Part shown: piece after piece, positions 1-8,904 of the stretch
Numbering within the stretch: position 1 is the first letter of the stretch
Layout of the letters: every line of letters begins with the position of its first letter
Origin: Cesiribacter andamanensis AMV16
GTDB lineage: Bacteria; Bacteroidota; Bacteroidia; Cytophagales; Cyclobacteriaceae
Length of the DNA stretch: 62,674 nucleotides
Assembly: GCF_000348925.1 (NCBI RefSeq)
Contig: NZ_AODQ01000013.1
Span: 1 to 62,674 of the forward strand
Direction of reading: 5' to 3'
Position numbers and translations under genes: made by a program
Notes under the pieces: generated by a model
Databases searched by the model: none
Told to the model about the DNA's origin: nothing
What the model saw: only the letters and a program-made list of their open reading frames with translations

Positions 1-805
1 CGGGCAGAAAGGCCACAAAGGGGGGTACCCAGGGGCCGTAATTAGCGCCCGATAGCACCCCGCTCAGGATATCGACTATACTGCCCAGGCAGTAGCCCTT
101 ATGACTTCCCCGTTCGTACTCACTGCCAAGTGGCAGCAGAGCGCCCCCGGCTTTTAGCTCATTGGGGTTGGTGCTGCTGCCTCCGGCGGCATCCTGAACC
201 CAGCCCGTGGGGGTGGAGAGCTGCTTGCGCTGCAGAATCTCCAGCTTGCCATTGGCGGCCGTGGTGGTGGCAAAATCGGCTACAAAGGGAGGTTCCTGAC
301 CGGCGGGTACTGCCACGGCTATAGGGTTGGTGCCCAGCATGCGCTCGCTGGCAAAGGTGGGGGCCACCAGGGGGCTTGCATTGGTCATGGCCATGCCAAT
401 CATGTCATGGGCCAGGGCTTGCATGGCATGCTGGCCGGCAATGCCAAAGTGGTTGGAGTTGCGCACCGCTACCCAGCCGGTGCCCACCACCTGAGCCTTT
501 TCTATGGCTAGTTTCATGGCAGCAGGGGCACTTACAAGGCCCAAGGCACCATCGGCATCCAGCACAGCAGTAGAGGGGGTTTCATGCACCACCTGCATGT
601 TGGGCCGGGCATTGATGCGCCCTGCCTCCCACAGCCGCACATAACCCGAGAGGCGGGCTACCCCATGCGAGTCGATGCCACGCAGATCGGCGCTCAGCAA
701 CACCTGTGCGGCAAGCTGTGCTTCGGCGGCCGTGCAGTCCATGGCCCTGAATATTTCTTTAGTAAAGCGGAGGAGCTCCTGGTAAGAATAGGTGTGTGAT
801 GCCAT
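1..805 (-). CDS. Ldh2-family malate/L-lactate-type dehydrogenase, C-terminus cut by window edge
   Basis: Reading the minus strand from an ATG at 805 gives an open frame of 268 codons that runs off the window at base 1. The sequence matches the Ldh2 family of NAD(P)-dependent malate, lactate, sulfolactate or ureidoglycolate dehydrogenases, which have a fold unrelated to classical LDH. Visible family marks are DLRGIDSHGV near residue 40, where the histidine belongs to the active site, the segment SNHFGIAGQH near residue 120, and GTNPIAVAVP near residue 160. The family is usually 330-360 residues, so about 70-90 C-terminal residues lie outside. No frameshift is seen. The next gene, ppx-like, ends 84 bases upstream of this start on the same strand. 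The exact substrate cannot be told from sequence. Confidence 0.88.
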   Translation of the reverse strand, partial: MASHTYSYQELLRFTKEIFRAMDCTAAEAQLAAQVLLSADLRGIDSHGVARLSGYVRLWEAGRINARPNMQVVHETPSTAVLDADGALGLVSAPAAMKLAIEKAQVVGTGWVAVRNSNHFGIAGQHAMQALAHDMIGMAMTNASPLVAPTFASERMLGTNPIAVAVPAGQEPPFVADFATTTAANGKLEILQRKQLSTPTGWVQDAAGGSSTNPNELKAGGALLPLGSEYERGSHKGYCLGSIVDILSGVLSGANYGPWVPPFVAFLP

Positions 806-888
806 ACAGCCAAATGCCAAACATAGGGAGTGCCCTTTCTGGTAGAGAAGGGGGGTAATTTGGGCTGCAAGTTACTGTTTTCGGCCGA

Positions 889-1878
889 TCAGGAGAAGCT
901 ATGCCCTAAAAAGTTGCGGGCCGGCATGCCGGTGGGCTTGCGCAGTCCGGGCTGGGGTTTGGTCAGAATCTCTCCCAGCACCCCTTCTTTAAGGGCGTAG
1001 GCAGATACGCGGATGCGCTTGAGCCCGTAGGCCTCCAGCACAAAGCGGATCAGGCAGGAAGCGACCACGATCATATCTACCCGAAGGGGGATCATACCCG
1101 GAATCTGCAGGCGCTGGGCCTTGTCTTTCACCAGCAATTCTTCATGAATGGGGTAGTAGGCTGGCAGCGAAAGTGGAAATTCCGTTCCCATGGCATCGCG
1201 TTCTATTTCATGTTTATGGCAGTAAATGTCGCTGAGGGTGTCAAAGGAGCCGCTTGAACCTACCAGGGTGCTGGGTTGCAGCCGGGCTACAGCTTCGCTT
1301 AGGGGCTGAAGCTTTTCGTGCAGGTAGTGGTTAAGGCGCAGCACCTCGGCAGGCAGCATGGGGTCGTGGTGATGGAACAAATCCAGCAGGCGCTGGGCGC
1401 CTATCTCAAAGCTTTGCTTGTAAAATGCCTGGCTTGCATCGGCAATGATGAACTCTACACTGCCACCGCCTATGTCCATGATCAGACTCTTCTCGCTGCC
1501 CAGGTCCATGGCGCGGCGCACACCCAGGTAGATCAGTTCGGCTTCTTCCTCGCCGGAGATCACCCGCACGCGGATGCCGGTTTCTTTATAGATCTGCTCG
1601 GTAATAGCAGCAGAATTGCGGGCATTGCGGATGGCACTGGTAGCCGTAGCGTATACCTCCCGGATGCCGTTTTCTTCAATGATGCGGCTGAAGTGTTTCA
1701 GCGCCGATATAGCCCGGGCCTGCGCCTCTTCTATGATGATGCTGGTAGTAATGCCCCCTTCACCAATCTTTACGGCCACTTTTTCACGATGCAATAATTC
1801 TGTCTTTTGCCCGCGAATACGGGCAATTAAGAGGTGGAAGGTATTGGTTCCAAGATCTATGACAGCAACTTTTCGCAT
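889..1878 (-). CDS. Ppx/GppA family phosphatase (exopolyphosphatase-like)
   Basis: This 329-residue protein is a short member of the Ppx/GppA family in the ASKHA (actin/Hsp70) fold, which hydrolyses terminal phosphate of polyphosphate or of pppGpp. The first phosphate-binding loop DLGTNTFHLL is at residues 8-17, SGEEEAELIY at 108-117 and the second loop DIGGGSVEF at 135-143. At about 330 residues it has only the N-terminal catalytic domains and lacks the C-terminal HD region of E. coli Ppx (about 510 residues), as is common in Bacteroidota. It is probably cytoplasmic. The 290-base AT-rich gap to the divergent gene at 2169 should hold its promoter. Polyphosphate versus pppGpp specificity cannot be decided here. 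Confidence 0.9.
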   Translation of the reverse strand: MRKVAVIDLGTNTFHLLIARIRGQKTELLHREKVAVKIGEGGITTSIIIEEAQARAISALKHFSRIIEENGIREVYATATSAIRNARNSAAITEQIYKETGIRVRVISGEEEAELIYLGVRRAMDLGSEKSLIMDIGGGSVEFIIADASQAFYKQSFEIGAQRLLDLFHHHDPMLPAEVLRLNHYLHEKLQPLSEAVARLQPSTLVGSSGSFDTLSDIYCHKHEIERDAMGTEFPLSLPAYYPIHEELLVKDKAQRLQIPGMIPLRVDMIVVASCLIRFVLEAYGLKRIRVSAYALKEGVLGEILTKPQPGLRKPTGMPARNFLGHSFS

Positions 1879-2168
1879 GCGTTCTTATAAAAAACTTCGG
1901 CAAATATAGCGTTTTAGTGGCTTGTACAGCCAGTAGGCGTACGCTATTGCAGGATTTTTTAGAATTTAATATCCTAAAAATACCTTTTGTGCAGGCTGCA
2001 CAAATAGTGCCAGTCTTTTGTTTTACGTATGCCAGCCTAAAAAAGTGGCGTTACCGTATAAAAACTACCGCTGCGCTAACTTTATAAAGGCCATAATCGT
2101 TTACTTACATCAGGTTTTGCACAGGCCACTGTGCGGAAGCACCAGCACCTGATCATTCATCTCTTTTT

Positions 2169-2786
2169 ATGGGGAACAGCCTAGACAGTGCACCTGCACT
2201 TATTTTTATACCTGATATCAATGGCTTTACAGCCTACATCAGCAAAACCGATATACGGGTTGCTAAAAAGGTAATTCCTGCCCTGCTGGAAACAATCATT
2301 GAGCAAAATGAGCTTGACCTGAAGCTGGTAGAGATTCAGGGCGACGCCATTCTCTACTACAAGATCGGGGAGCCGCCCTCGCCCACGGCTATGGTGTCGC
2401 AGGCAAAAAAAATCTTCTCGGCCTTTACCGAGAAGCTGGAGGAACTCAGCCTGAGCCTGCCCCAGGAAACACTCTCACTGCCCGAGCGCCTGGGGATCAA
2501 AATTGTGACCCATTACGGCAAAATAGCCATTACCAAGATCAGGGGCAATGTACGCCTCATAGGCGAAGATGTGATCATTGCCCACCGGCTGCTGAAAAAC
2601 AGCATAGAAGCAGATGAATACCTGCTGATGACCGAAGCCTATACCTCCTATTTTGAGGAAGAAGAGCTGGAGCAGGTCTTTGCCTTTGGCGAGCTTATGA
2701 AGGGGCAGGATACCTATGAGCATATTGGGCCGGTAAACTACCGCTATGCCAGCCTTAAGCCGCTCTTTAGCCGCTCCGTACGCTGA
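2169..2786 (+). CDS. DUF2652 protein, class III nucleotide-cyclase-like
   Basis: This 205-residue protein resembles DUF2652, a family in the class III adenylate/guanylate cyclase clan. FIPDINGFTAY at residues 13-23 carries the usual first metal aspartate (D16) and EIQGDAILYY at 55-64 the second (D59). The stretch GEDVIIAHRL at 132-141 aligns with the canonical GDTVNLAARL motif. The transition-state arginine (R140) is kept, but the usual asparagine is isoleucine (I136), so cyclase activity is uncertain. No signal peptide or membrane segment is seen. The neighbour at 2814-4001 converges on it and contains a Pycsar-effector-type membrane domain, which makes a nucleotide-signal pairing conceivable. 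What the DUF2652 family does is not established. Confidence 0.75.
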   Translation: MGNSLDSAPALIFIPDINGFTAYISKTDIRVAKKVIPALLETIIEQNELDLKLVEIQGDAILYYKIGEPPSPTAMVSQAKKIFSAFTEKLEELSLSLPQETLSLPERLGIKIVTHYGKIAITKIRGNVRLIGEDVIIAHRLLKNSIEADEYLLMTEAYTSYFEEEELEQVFAFGELMKGQDTYEHIGPVNYRYASLKPLFSRSVR

Positions 2787-2806
2787 GGGGGCAGTACATA
2801 CCCCCT
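2786..2806. terminator. weak bidirectional hairpin between convergent genes
   Basis: AGGGGG at 2786-2791 can pair with CCCCCT at 2801-2806 across a 9-base loop. It sits in the 27-base gap between two convergent stop codons. There is no strong T-run, so a terminator role is only tentative. Confidence 0.3.
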
Positions 2807-2813
2807 TGCCAGC

Positions 2814-4001
2814 TTAGCGCATGTTGTACTGGGTTACAAAGAAGATGCCGATAAAGGCCACCACGGCCAGCACCAGCCCTCCCATAAACACACTGTAGGA
2901 GATGCGCAGCAGGCGGTATTTTTCCGTCAGCACCAGGCCCAGAAAGTAAATATCAATGCTCATGCTGTCATAAAGCAGGTCTTTTGACTGCCCTATTTCC
3001 TTCATGTTCTTAATAAATTCGGGCAGCTCCATGTTGGTGAAATTGCCAAAGAAAAGCGCACTGCTTTGCTTGTTGCGAACCTTCTCCAGGCTAACATCCT
3101 TTTTGGTCACATTGGGCCGCGCCGAGATGATGGCGTAGATTACCGATACCAGTGAGCCGATCAGCAGGATGCAGATGGGGATGGTAAAGCGCATGTTTTC
3201 AATAAAGGCCCGCTCGGTAAGCGTAAAACTACCACCCACTACAGTAATGATAATGGACATGATAATGGTATTGATGCTGATCATCATGTTGGCCTTGCTG
3301 TCGGCAATGGCGCTTAGCTCTATGTGGTTGCGGTAGGTAGCCCGGTACATGGTTTCAATGCCACGCTTGGGTTCCTTGTCTTTTTCCTTTTTGCTTTTGG
3401 CCTTTTTATGTGCCGCCCGTTGGTCGTTGATGTTTTTTTCCCGCCGGTCGCCGTATTCCTTGCGGAAATAGTCGGTATAAAAATGGGTGTTCAAAATATA
3501 CTCCTGCTGCAGCTTGTTCCATTCAGAGGGGCTGTAGTGCTTATCCAGGAAAACCTCCCATTCAATGCGCAGCAGCTCGGCTTTTCGGGCAAAGCTTTTT
3601 TTGCCAATACTGATGCGGTCAGCATCGTGCAGGATCTTTTCCAGCAGATCAGTGGGCTCGTGCTCCCATTTGGTAGAATTGATCAGGCGCATCACCTCCT
3701 TTTGCCGATCGGCCGGGTACTGCTCCTGCTGTAGAAAGGCGCTGGCAATGGTCTTGCTTTCTTCCTCATGCCCCCTGTAGGTGGTAACATAGCCGGCATC
3801 ATGAAACCAGGCGGCCACCAGCAATACTTCCTGCTCGGCCGGGGGCAGCTCATAATAGTCAGCCGCCTCGGCACAGGCTTCTACGGTCTGGCGGGTATGG
3901 TTCAGGTTGTGGTATACGTATTTGTTAGACAGCTTTCGGGTAAAAAAATCGGTTATGAAGTCCCGCGATTTATCAACGATCTTCATGCTTTGTTCTTCCA
4001 T
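2814..4001 (-). CDS. HD-domain protein with Pycsar-effector-like (DUF5706) membrane domain
   Basis: The 395-residue protein has two parts. Residues about 25-190 form an HD metal-phosphohydrolase domain: HNLNH at 31-35, the HD doublet in AWFHDAGY (H67, D68), and LHDADR further on. A lysine-rich linker follows, and then a C-terminal half with three predicted membrane helices at about 239-258, 272-293 and 368-389. The stretch RNHIELSAIADSKAN just before the first helix is typical of DUF5706, the domain of PycTM effectors in Pycsar anti-phage signalling. HD-DUF5706 fusions are common in Bacteroidota and their role is not settled. The neighbouring convergent gene encodes a cyclase-like protein. 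An alternative start lies at 3986 (MKIVDK). Confidence 0.8.
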   Translation of the reverse strand: MEEQSMKIVDKSRDFITDFFTRKLSNKYVYHNLNHTRQTVEACAEAADYYELPPAEQEVLLVAAWFHDAGYVTTYRGHEEESKTIASAFLQQEQYPADRQKEVMRLINSTKWEHEPTDLLEKILHDADRISIGKKSFARKAELLRIEWEVFLDKHYSPSEWNKLQQEYILNTHFYTDYFRKEYGDRREKNINDQRAAHKKAKSKKEKDKEPKRGIETMYRATYRNHIELSAIADSKANMMISINTIIMSIIITVVGGSFTLTERAFIENMRFTIPICILLIGSLVSVIYAIISARPNVTKKDVSLEKVRNKQSSALFFGNFTNMELPEFIKNMKEIGQSKDLLYDSMSIDIYFLGLVLTEKYRLLRISYSVFMGGLVLAVVAFIGIFFVTQYNMR

Positions 4002-4132
4002 ATAAAAGGGATGGTGTTAGCGGCTTATACGGAATACAAACATTCAGGGATAGTGCTATGTTTTAAGGATAAGTGCTTTTTCTGCACGGCCTCTGGCAAA
4101 TAGCCTGCTATCCTTGACGCTATCAACTGACC

Positions 4133-5062
4133 ATGAAACCCACCTGGCTCTACCTACTAAGCTGTATGCTCCTGCTGCTGGCCTGCCGGCAGGAGGGCGA
4201 TGGCGGAACGAACGGTGCAACTACCTCTCCTTATACTGGCAGCGAAAGCCTGGCCGCCCTGGGCTATCGCATTGACCAGCCGGCCAAAACCTATACCCTG
4301 CCCGGTAGCCTTAGGGAACTCTCCGGCATGCAAAGCCTTGGGCAGCAGCAGCTAGCCTGCATTCAGGATGAGGAGGGCATTATCTACCTCTTCGATCTGC
4401 AAAAAGGGGAGGTGGTGCAGGAGGTGCCCTGGGGAGAACCGGGCGATTACGAGGGCGTAGCCGGCAGCCGGGAAGAGCTGTGGGTGCTCAAAAGCGATGG
4501 CACCCTCTACCAGCTACGCAAGCTGTGGACGGGCGAGGCTCCCCAGGTACGGGAATTTCAGACCCCCCTTACCCAGGCCTGCGATGCCGAGGGCCTAAGC
4601 CTGCTGCCCAACGCTCAGGCCCTGCTTATCGCCTGTAAAGAGGGGGCTGCCGGCGAAAGGCGCATCTGGAGATTTAGCACCGACAGCCTGCAGCTGGATC
4701 CGGTTCCTTATTTGCAGCTGGAGCATGCCGAGATGGAGGAAGAATTTATTGAAACAGAGTTGGATCGGGTTTCCTTAAGCCTGCAGAAGTTCCTGAGCGT
4801 ACGGGGCGAGTCTGGTGTTTTTGTACCCTCCGGTCTGGCCATACACCCCCTTACGGGAGATTTATTTATTCTGTCGGCGGCCAGCAAAATTCTGGTTGTG
4901 GTAGACAAAACCGGAAAGCTATCGTATATACAGGAATTACCAAGCGCTATTTTTTTACAGCCTGAGTCCATCACCTTTTTGCCAGACGGTACCCTGCTGA
5001 TTGGCAACGAGGGAGGGGCCGCAGAGTCAACTATTTTGTTATTTACCTATGATGCACACTAA
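4133..5062 (+). CDS. SdiA-regulated-like beta-propeller lipoprotein
   Basis: This is a 309-residue lipoprotein: a short signal peptide ends in LLLLAC, with Cys18 as the lipidation site, followed by a low-complexity linker. The rest resembles the SdiA-regulated (YjiK-like) family of repeat/propeller proteins: LRELSGM, a GDYEGVA repeat near residue 101, DAEGLSLL near 150 and PSGLAIHPLTGDLFILS near 235. Members are periplasmic or outer-membrane-anchored, and their ligand is unknown. The stop codon overlaps the start of the phosphoesterase/barrel gene by 11-14 bases, so the two genes are probably translated from one transcript. A functional link to that phosphatase is inferred only from this coupling. 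Confidence 0.75.
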   Translation: MKPTWLYLLSCMLLLLACRQEGDGGTNGATTSPYTGSESLAALGYRIDQPAKTYTLPGSLRELSGMQSLGQQQLACIQDEEGIIYLFDLQKGEVVQEVPWGEPGDYEGVAGSREELWVLKSDGTLYQLRKLWTGEAPQVREFQTPLTQACDAEGLSLLPNAQALLIACKEGAAGERRIWRFSTDSLQLDPVPYLQLEHAEMEEEFIETELDRVSLSLQKFLSVRGESGVFVPSGLAIHPLTGDLFILSAASKILVVVDKTGKLSYIQELPSAIFLQPESITFLPDGTLLIGNEGGAAESTILLFTYDAH

Positions 5063-8000
5063 ACCGGCAGCTGTTAGCTGGAGCTGGGCGCTACCCCTGG
5101 CATTTTTTATAGCCGCCTGTGGAGCCGTAAAACCCTATATAGCAAGAGAGCAGCGTAGCTGGCAGGAGGTAGCCCTGCCCCCTGCAGAAGAGCTGCTCCA
5201 CACCGTATACCTGGTAGGCGATGCCGGCAAACCCGACAAAGACCGGCAGGAGCCCAGCCTGCGCCTGCTGGAATCGCAGCTGCGTGGCCAGTACCGCTCC
5301 GAGCAGGATGGGGGAATCTCCCAGCTGCCCGATTCGCTCAAATCGGTGATCTTTCTGGGCGATAATATCTATGAAGATGGCCTGTCTGCCCCGGACGATC
5401 CCGACCGGGAAGAGGAAGAGCGCATCATTGTAGAGCAAATGCAGGTGGTGCAGAGCTGGGCCGGTACCCCTGTTTTTATCCCCGGCAACCACGACTGGAA
5501 CCATAGCCGGGTAGGGGGGCTGGAGAAGGTGATGCGGCAGGGCGAATTTGTACGCCAGTTTCTGGACAATCCCAGAGCCTTTCTTCCCTTTAATGGCTGC
5601 CCCGGTCCCGTAGCCCTGCCGGTAGGCGATAATGTAGTGCTGGTGCTGATAGATTCGGAGTGGTGGCTCACCCCCCATCGCCGTCCGCGCGGCCCTGAGG
5701 GAGGCTGCAATGTAGAGTCGGAGCTGGACTTTATTGTGCAGCTGGATGATATGCTCTCCCGCTATAGCGATAAGCACATTGTGCTGGCGCTGCACCACCC
5801 CCTGAAAAGCAATGGCAACCATGGGGGGCACTACAACCTGGGCGACCATATTTTTCCGCTCAGGCTCAAATATGCCAATGCATATGTACCCCTTCCCCTG
5901 ATTGGCTCCATTTACCCCCTGGGCCGTATGTATGGCGTTTCCCGCCAGGATATTGCCAACCCCAAATATCAGCAGCTTATCAATGCCCTTACCAGCATTA
6001 CCGAGGGCCGCACCAATGTGGTGATTGCCGCCGGGCATGAGCACAACCTGCAGTTGCAGGAGCTAAACGGGGTTATGCACATTGTCAGTGGCTCGGGTGC
6101 CAAAGAAACCTTTTGTGTGGGGGGGCGCGATGCTCTTTTTGTGCACAGGTCCAAAGGCTTTGCCCGCCTCAACTACTATAAGAATGGCGAGGTGTGGGTA
6201 GAATTCTGGGTGCCCGAAGGGGATGGCGAGCAGGGAACCCTTACCTTCCGTACCCCCCTCTATGCCCTTACTCCGGCAGAAAGTAAAGAAGTGAAGGAGG
6301 CCGTAGCTGACCTAAACTATTCGGACAGCACCAAGGTAGTGGCCGCCAATCCTGAATATGCCCAGCGCAGCAGACTGAGCCGTGCTATCTGGGGCGATCA
6401 TTACCGGCAGGAGTGGAGTACGCCCATAGAGGTACGCTATCTGGATTTACAGCGTGCCAAAGGCGGACTTACCCCCATTCGCAAGGGGGGCGGTAAGCAA
6501 ACGCTGAGCCTTCGCCTGCTTAACCCTGATAGCATCCAGTACCAGTTCCGCTCCATAGACAAGATTCCCTCGGCCATTTTGCCGCCAGGCCTGCAAACTA
6601 CCTTTGCGGCCGATGTGGTGCAGGACCAGATCTCATCCGCGCACCCCTATGGCAGCTTTACCGTACCGCGCATGGCTGATGCCATCGGCATCTACCATAC
6701 CGATCCCGAACTGTACTACATGCCCAGCTCAGCCCTGCTGGGCCCTTATATCAGCGATTTTGGCGGCATGATCGGGCTGCTGGAGATCCGGCCGGATGAG
6801 GACCTGACCGCCTACCGCAACTTTGGCTTTACCCAAAATGCCATTAGCACCCGCAACATGCTCAGCAAATTGCAGGAAGATAATGATGACGACATAGACC
6901 AGCCCCTGTACCTGCGTACCCGTCTATTTGATATGCTCATAGGCGACTGGGACCGCCATGAAGACCAGTGGCGCTGGGCAGAGTTTGAAAAGGAAGGAAA
7001 AGGCAAGCGTTACCTGCCCATTCCCCGGGACCGGGATCAGGTGTTTGTAAAGTTTGATGGAATAGTGCCCTGGCTTGGCTCCAGAAAGTGGGCGGTACGC
7101 CACTTCAGCCATTTCGATTATGAGTTTGAAGACGTAAAGGGCCTGAACCTGAGTGCGCTTAAAATGGACCGGCGCCTGCTTAGCGGACTCTCCTATGCCC
7201 AGTGGCAGGAACAGGTAGCGCATATTCAGGAAAACCTGGAGGATGTGTTCATAGAAGAGGCCATGCGCCAGATGCCCGATGAAGTGTTCTCCATCAGCGG
7301 TCCGGAGATCATAGCCAAGCTAAAGAGCCGCCGTGCTGTGCTGGATGAAGCCGCCCGGGAATACTACCTGGCACTGGCAAAATATGTGGACGTATTTGGC
7401 TCCGATAAGCATGAGCGCTTTGAAGTAGAGCGCCTGCCCGATGGCAGCACCCGGGTAGTGGTCTACAAGATCAAAAAAGACGGTGAGCAGGAGCATATCC
7501 TGTACGATCGCCTCTTTCTGCCCGACGAAACCCGCGAAATACGCCTGTGGGGACTTGCTGGCGAAGATGAGTTCCGCATAAGCGGCGAAGCACCTGATGC
7601 CATACTGCTGCGCGTAATTGGAGGTGCTGAGAAAGATAGCTACAAGGATGTCTCCCGGGTACGGGGCGGCAGAAGCATTATTTATTATGATAATGTGCTG
7701 GATGAAAACAAGATCGAGAAGGGGCAGGAAACCAACCTGCGCCTTTCCAACAAGGACTACATAAACGACTACGATGCCGACGATTTCTTCTATACCTACC
7801 TGGGCCCCCGGCTTTCGCTGGCCTTTAACCCCGATGATGGTGTGTTTATTGGTGGAGGAGCTAACCTGCGGAGCTATGGTTTCCGAAAAAGCCCGGCGGC
7901 CTCAGACCAGACGCTGCTGGTAAACTATGCCTTTGCAACCGGTGCCTACAATTTCCGTTACAAAGGGGCCTTTTACCAGGCTTTTGGCCGGGGCAATGAT

Positions 8001-8834
8001 CTGCTGCTTGATTTATCCTACCAGGGACCCCAGTTTGTGCTCAACTACTTTGGGCAGGGCAATGAGAGCCCCAAAACCGAGCCTATTGATTTTTACCGGG
8101 TGCGCCTCAATAGCTTTAATGCCGAGCTGCTGGCCAACCGCCGCCTGGGTCCGTTCATTAACATCGGCATAGGCCCGCATTTTCGCTGGGTAGGGGTAAA
8201 CGAGAATAAAGATACCTACATTGACTCGGATGATTTCCGGACCAGCGATCTGTATGCCAGTGAGGAGAGCATGCTGGGGGGCAGGGCTTATTTCAGGCTG
8301 GATGCCACCAACGACCCCCGCATCCCCACCCGGGGGGTGATCATTGAAAATTCCCTGCAGTATACCAACAGCCTGCGCTCTGAAAACATCAACCTCACAC
8401 GGCTGCATTCGGAGTTCTCCATCTACATATCGCCGAATACCGATCGCTTTCGCCCCACTATTGCCCTGCGCTTTGGGGGGCAGCGCAACTGGGGAGATTA
8501 TCTCTTCTATCAGTCGGCCGCTATCGGCAACAATACCACCCTGCGCGGCTTTCGCAATTACCGCTTTGCCGGCTATGGCGCGGCCTACCAGAATACCGAG
8601 CTGCGGGTACCCATCAGCCCTATCTACAATTATGTGTTTACAGGCAGCTGGGGGCTCTATGGCTTTATTGACCATGCCCGGGTGTGGGCAGAAGGGGAGG
8701 ACTCCATCCGCTGGCACCGGGGCTTTGGGCCGGGTGCGTATTTAAACCTGTACCAGTTATTTGTGGTGTCGGGAGGAGTGAGTTTTTCAAGAGAAGGCCC
8801 CTATTTCCTGCTGCGCTCAGGCTTCTTCTTCTAG
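5049..8834 (+). CDS. metallophosphoesterase-BamA/TamA-like outer-membrane lipoprotein with kinase-like middle region
   Basis: The protein has about 1261 residues from ATG 5049 (a second ATG follows at 5052). An upstream in-frame start at 5001 is rejected because it would precede the lipoprotein signal (FFIAACG). Residues 50-400 form a calcineurin-like phosphoesterase with all blocks: VGDAGKP, GDNIYEDG, GNHDWNH, HHPLKSNGNHGG and GHEHN. The region from about 910 to the end is a 16-strand-type BamA/TamA (Omp85 surface antigen) barrel ending in phenylalanines. The middle holds LIGDWDRHEDQW at about 629-640 and PRDRDQVF at about 659-666. These resemble the catalytic and metal loops of atypical kinases of the HipA, FAM20 and CotH kind. 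The phosphatase/barrel fusion is known in Bacteroidota; the substrate is not. It overlaps the preceding lipoprotein gene. Confidence 0.87.
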   Translation: MMHTKPAAVSWSWALPLAFFIAACGAVKPYIAREQRSWQEVALPPAEELLHTVYLVGDAGKPDKDRQEPSLRLLESQLRGQYRSEQDGGISQLPDSLKSVIFLGDNIYEDGLSAPDDPDREEEERIIVEQMQVVQSWAGTPVFIPGNHDWNHSRVGGLEKVMRQGEFVRQFLDNPRAFLPFNGCPGPVALPVGDNVVLVLIDSEWWLTPHRRPRGPEGGCNVESELDFIVQLDDMLSRYSDKHIVLALHHPLKSNGNHGGHYNLGDHIFPLRLKYANAYVPLPLIGSIYPLGRMYGVSRQDIANPKYQQLINALTSITEGRTNVVIAAGHEHNLQLQELNGVMHIVSGSGAKETFCVGGRDALFVHRSKGFARLNYYKNGEVWVEFWVPEGDGEQGTLTFRTPLYALTPAESKEVKEAVADLNYSDSTKVVAANPEYAQRSRLSRAIWGDHYRQEWSTPIEVRYLDLQRAKGGLTPIRKGGGKQTLSLRLLNPDSIQYQFRSIDKIPSAILPPGLQTTFAADVVQDQISSAHPYGSFTVPRMADAIGIYHTDPELYYMPSSALLGPYISDFGGMIGLLEIRPDEDLTAYRNFGFTQNAISTRNMLSKLQEDNDDDIDQPLYLRTRLFDMLIGDWDRHEDQWRWAEFEKEGKGKRYLPIPRDRDQVFVKFDGIVPWLGSRKWAVRHFSHFDYEFEDVKGLNLSALKMDRRLLSGLSYAQWQEQVAHIQENLEDVFIEEAMRQMPDEVFSISGPEIIAKLKSRRAVLDEAAREYYLALAKYVDVFGSDKHERFEVERLPDGSTRVVVYKIKKDGEQEHILYDRLFLPDETREIRLWGLAGEDEFRISGEAPDAILLRVIGGAEKDSYKDVSRVRGGRSIIYYDNVLDENKIEKGQETNLRLSNKDYINDYDADDFFYTYLGPRLSLAFNPDDGVFIGGGANLRSYGFRKSPAASDQTLLVNYAFATGAYNFRYKGAFYQAFGRGNDLLLDLSYQGPQFVLNYFGQGNESPKTEPIDFYRVRLNSFNAELLANRRLGPFINIGIGPHFRWVGVNENKDTYIDSDDFRTSDLYASEESMLGGRAYFRLDATNDPRIPTRGVIIENSLQYTNSLRSENINLTRLHSEFSIYISPNTDRFRPTIALRFGGQRNWGDYLFYQSAAIGNNTTLRGFRNYRFAGYGAAYQNTELRVPISPIYNYVFTGSWGLYGFIDHARVWAEGEDSIRWHRGFGPGAYLNLYQLFVVSGGVSFSREGPYFLLRSGFFF

Positions 8835-8845
8835 CCTGAGCGATC

Positions 8846-8889
8846 GGCCGGATACGCAAGGAGGCACTCTTCTCCCTGCGTATCCGGCC
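8846..8889. terminator. strong bidirectional terminator hairpin
   Basis: GGCCGGATACGCA at 8846-8858 pairs perfectly over 13 bases with TGCGTATCCGGCC at 8877-8889, with an 18-base loop. It sits between the convergent phosphoesterase/barrel gene and mtaB and can serve both. There is no classical U-tract, as is often true in this phylum. Confidence 0.7.
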
Positions 8890-8904
8890 AGGCAGGCCAG
8901 GGGC

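Noticed and set aside
2169-4001. A true Pycsar defence operon
   Set aside because: The genes are convergent rather than co-transcribed, and the cyclase-like protein lacks the canonical asparagine of class III cyclases. Kept only as a hypothesis.
5091-6044. Minus-strand frame of 317 codons
   Set aside because: Opposite the phosphoesterase motifs of the large lipoprotein gene, which are unmistakable on the plus strand.
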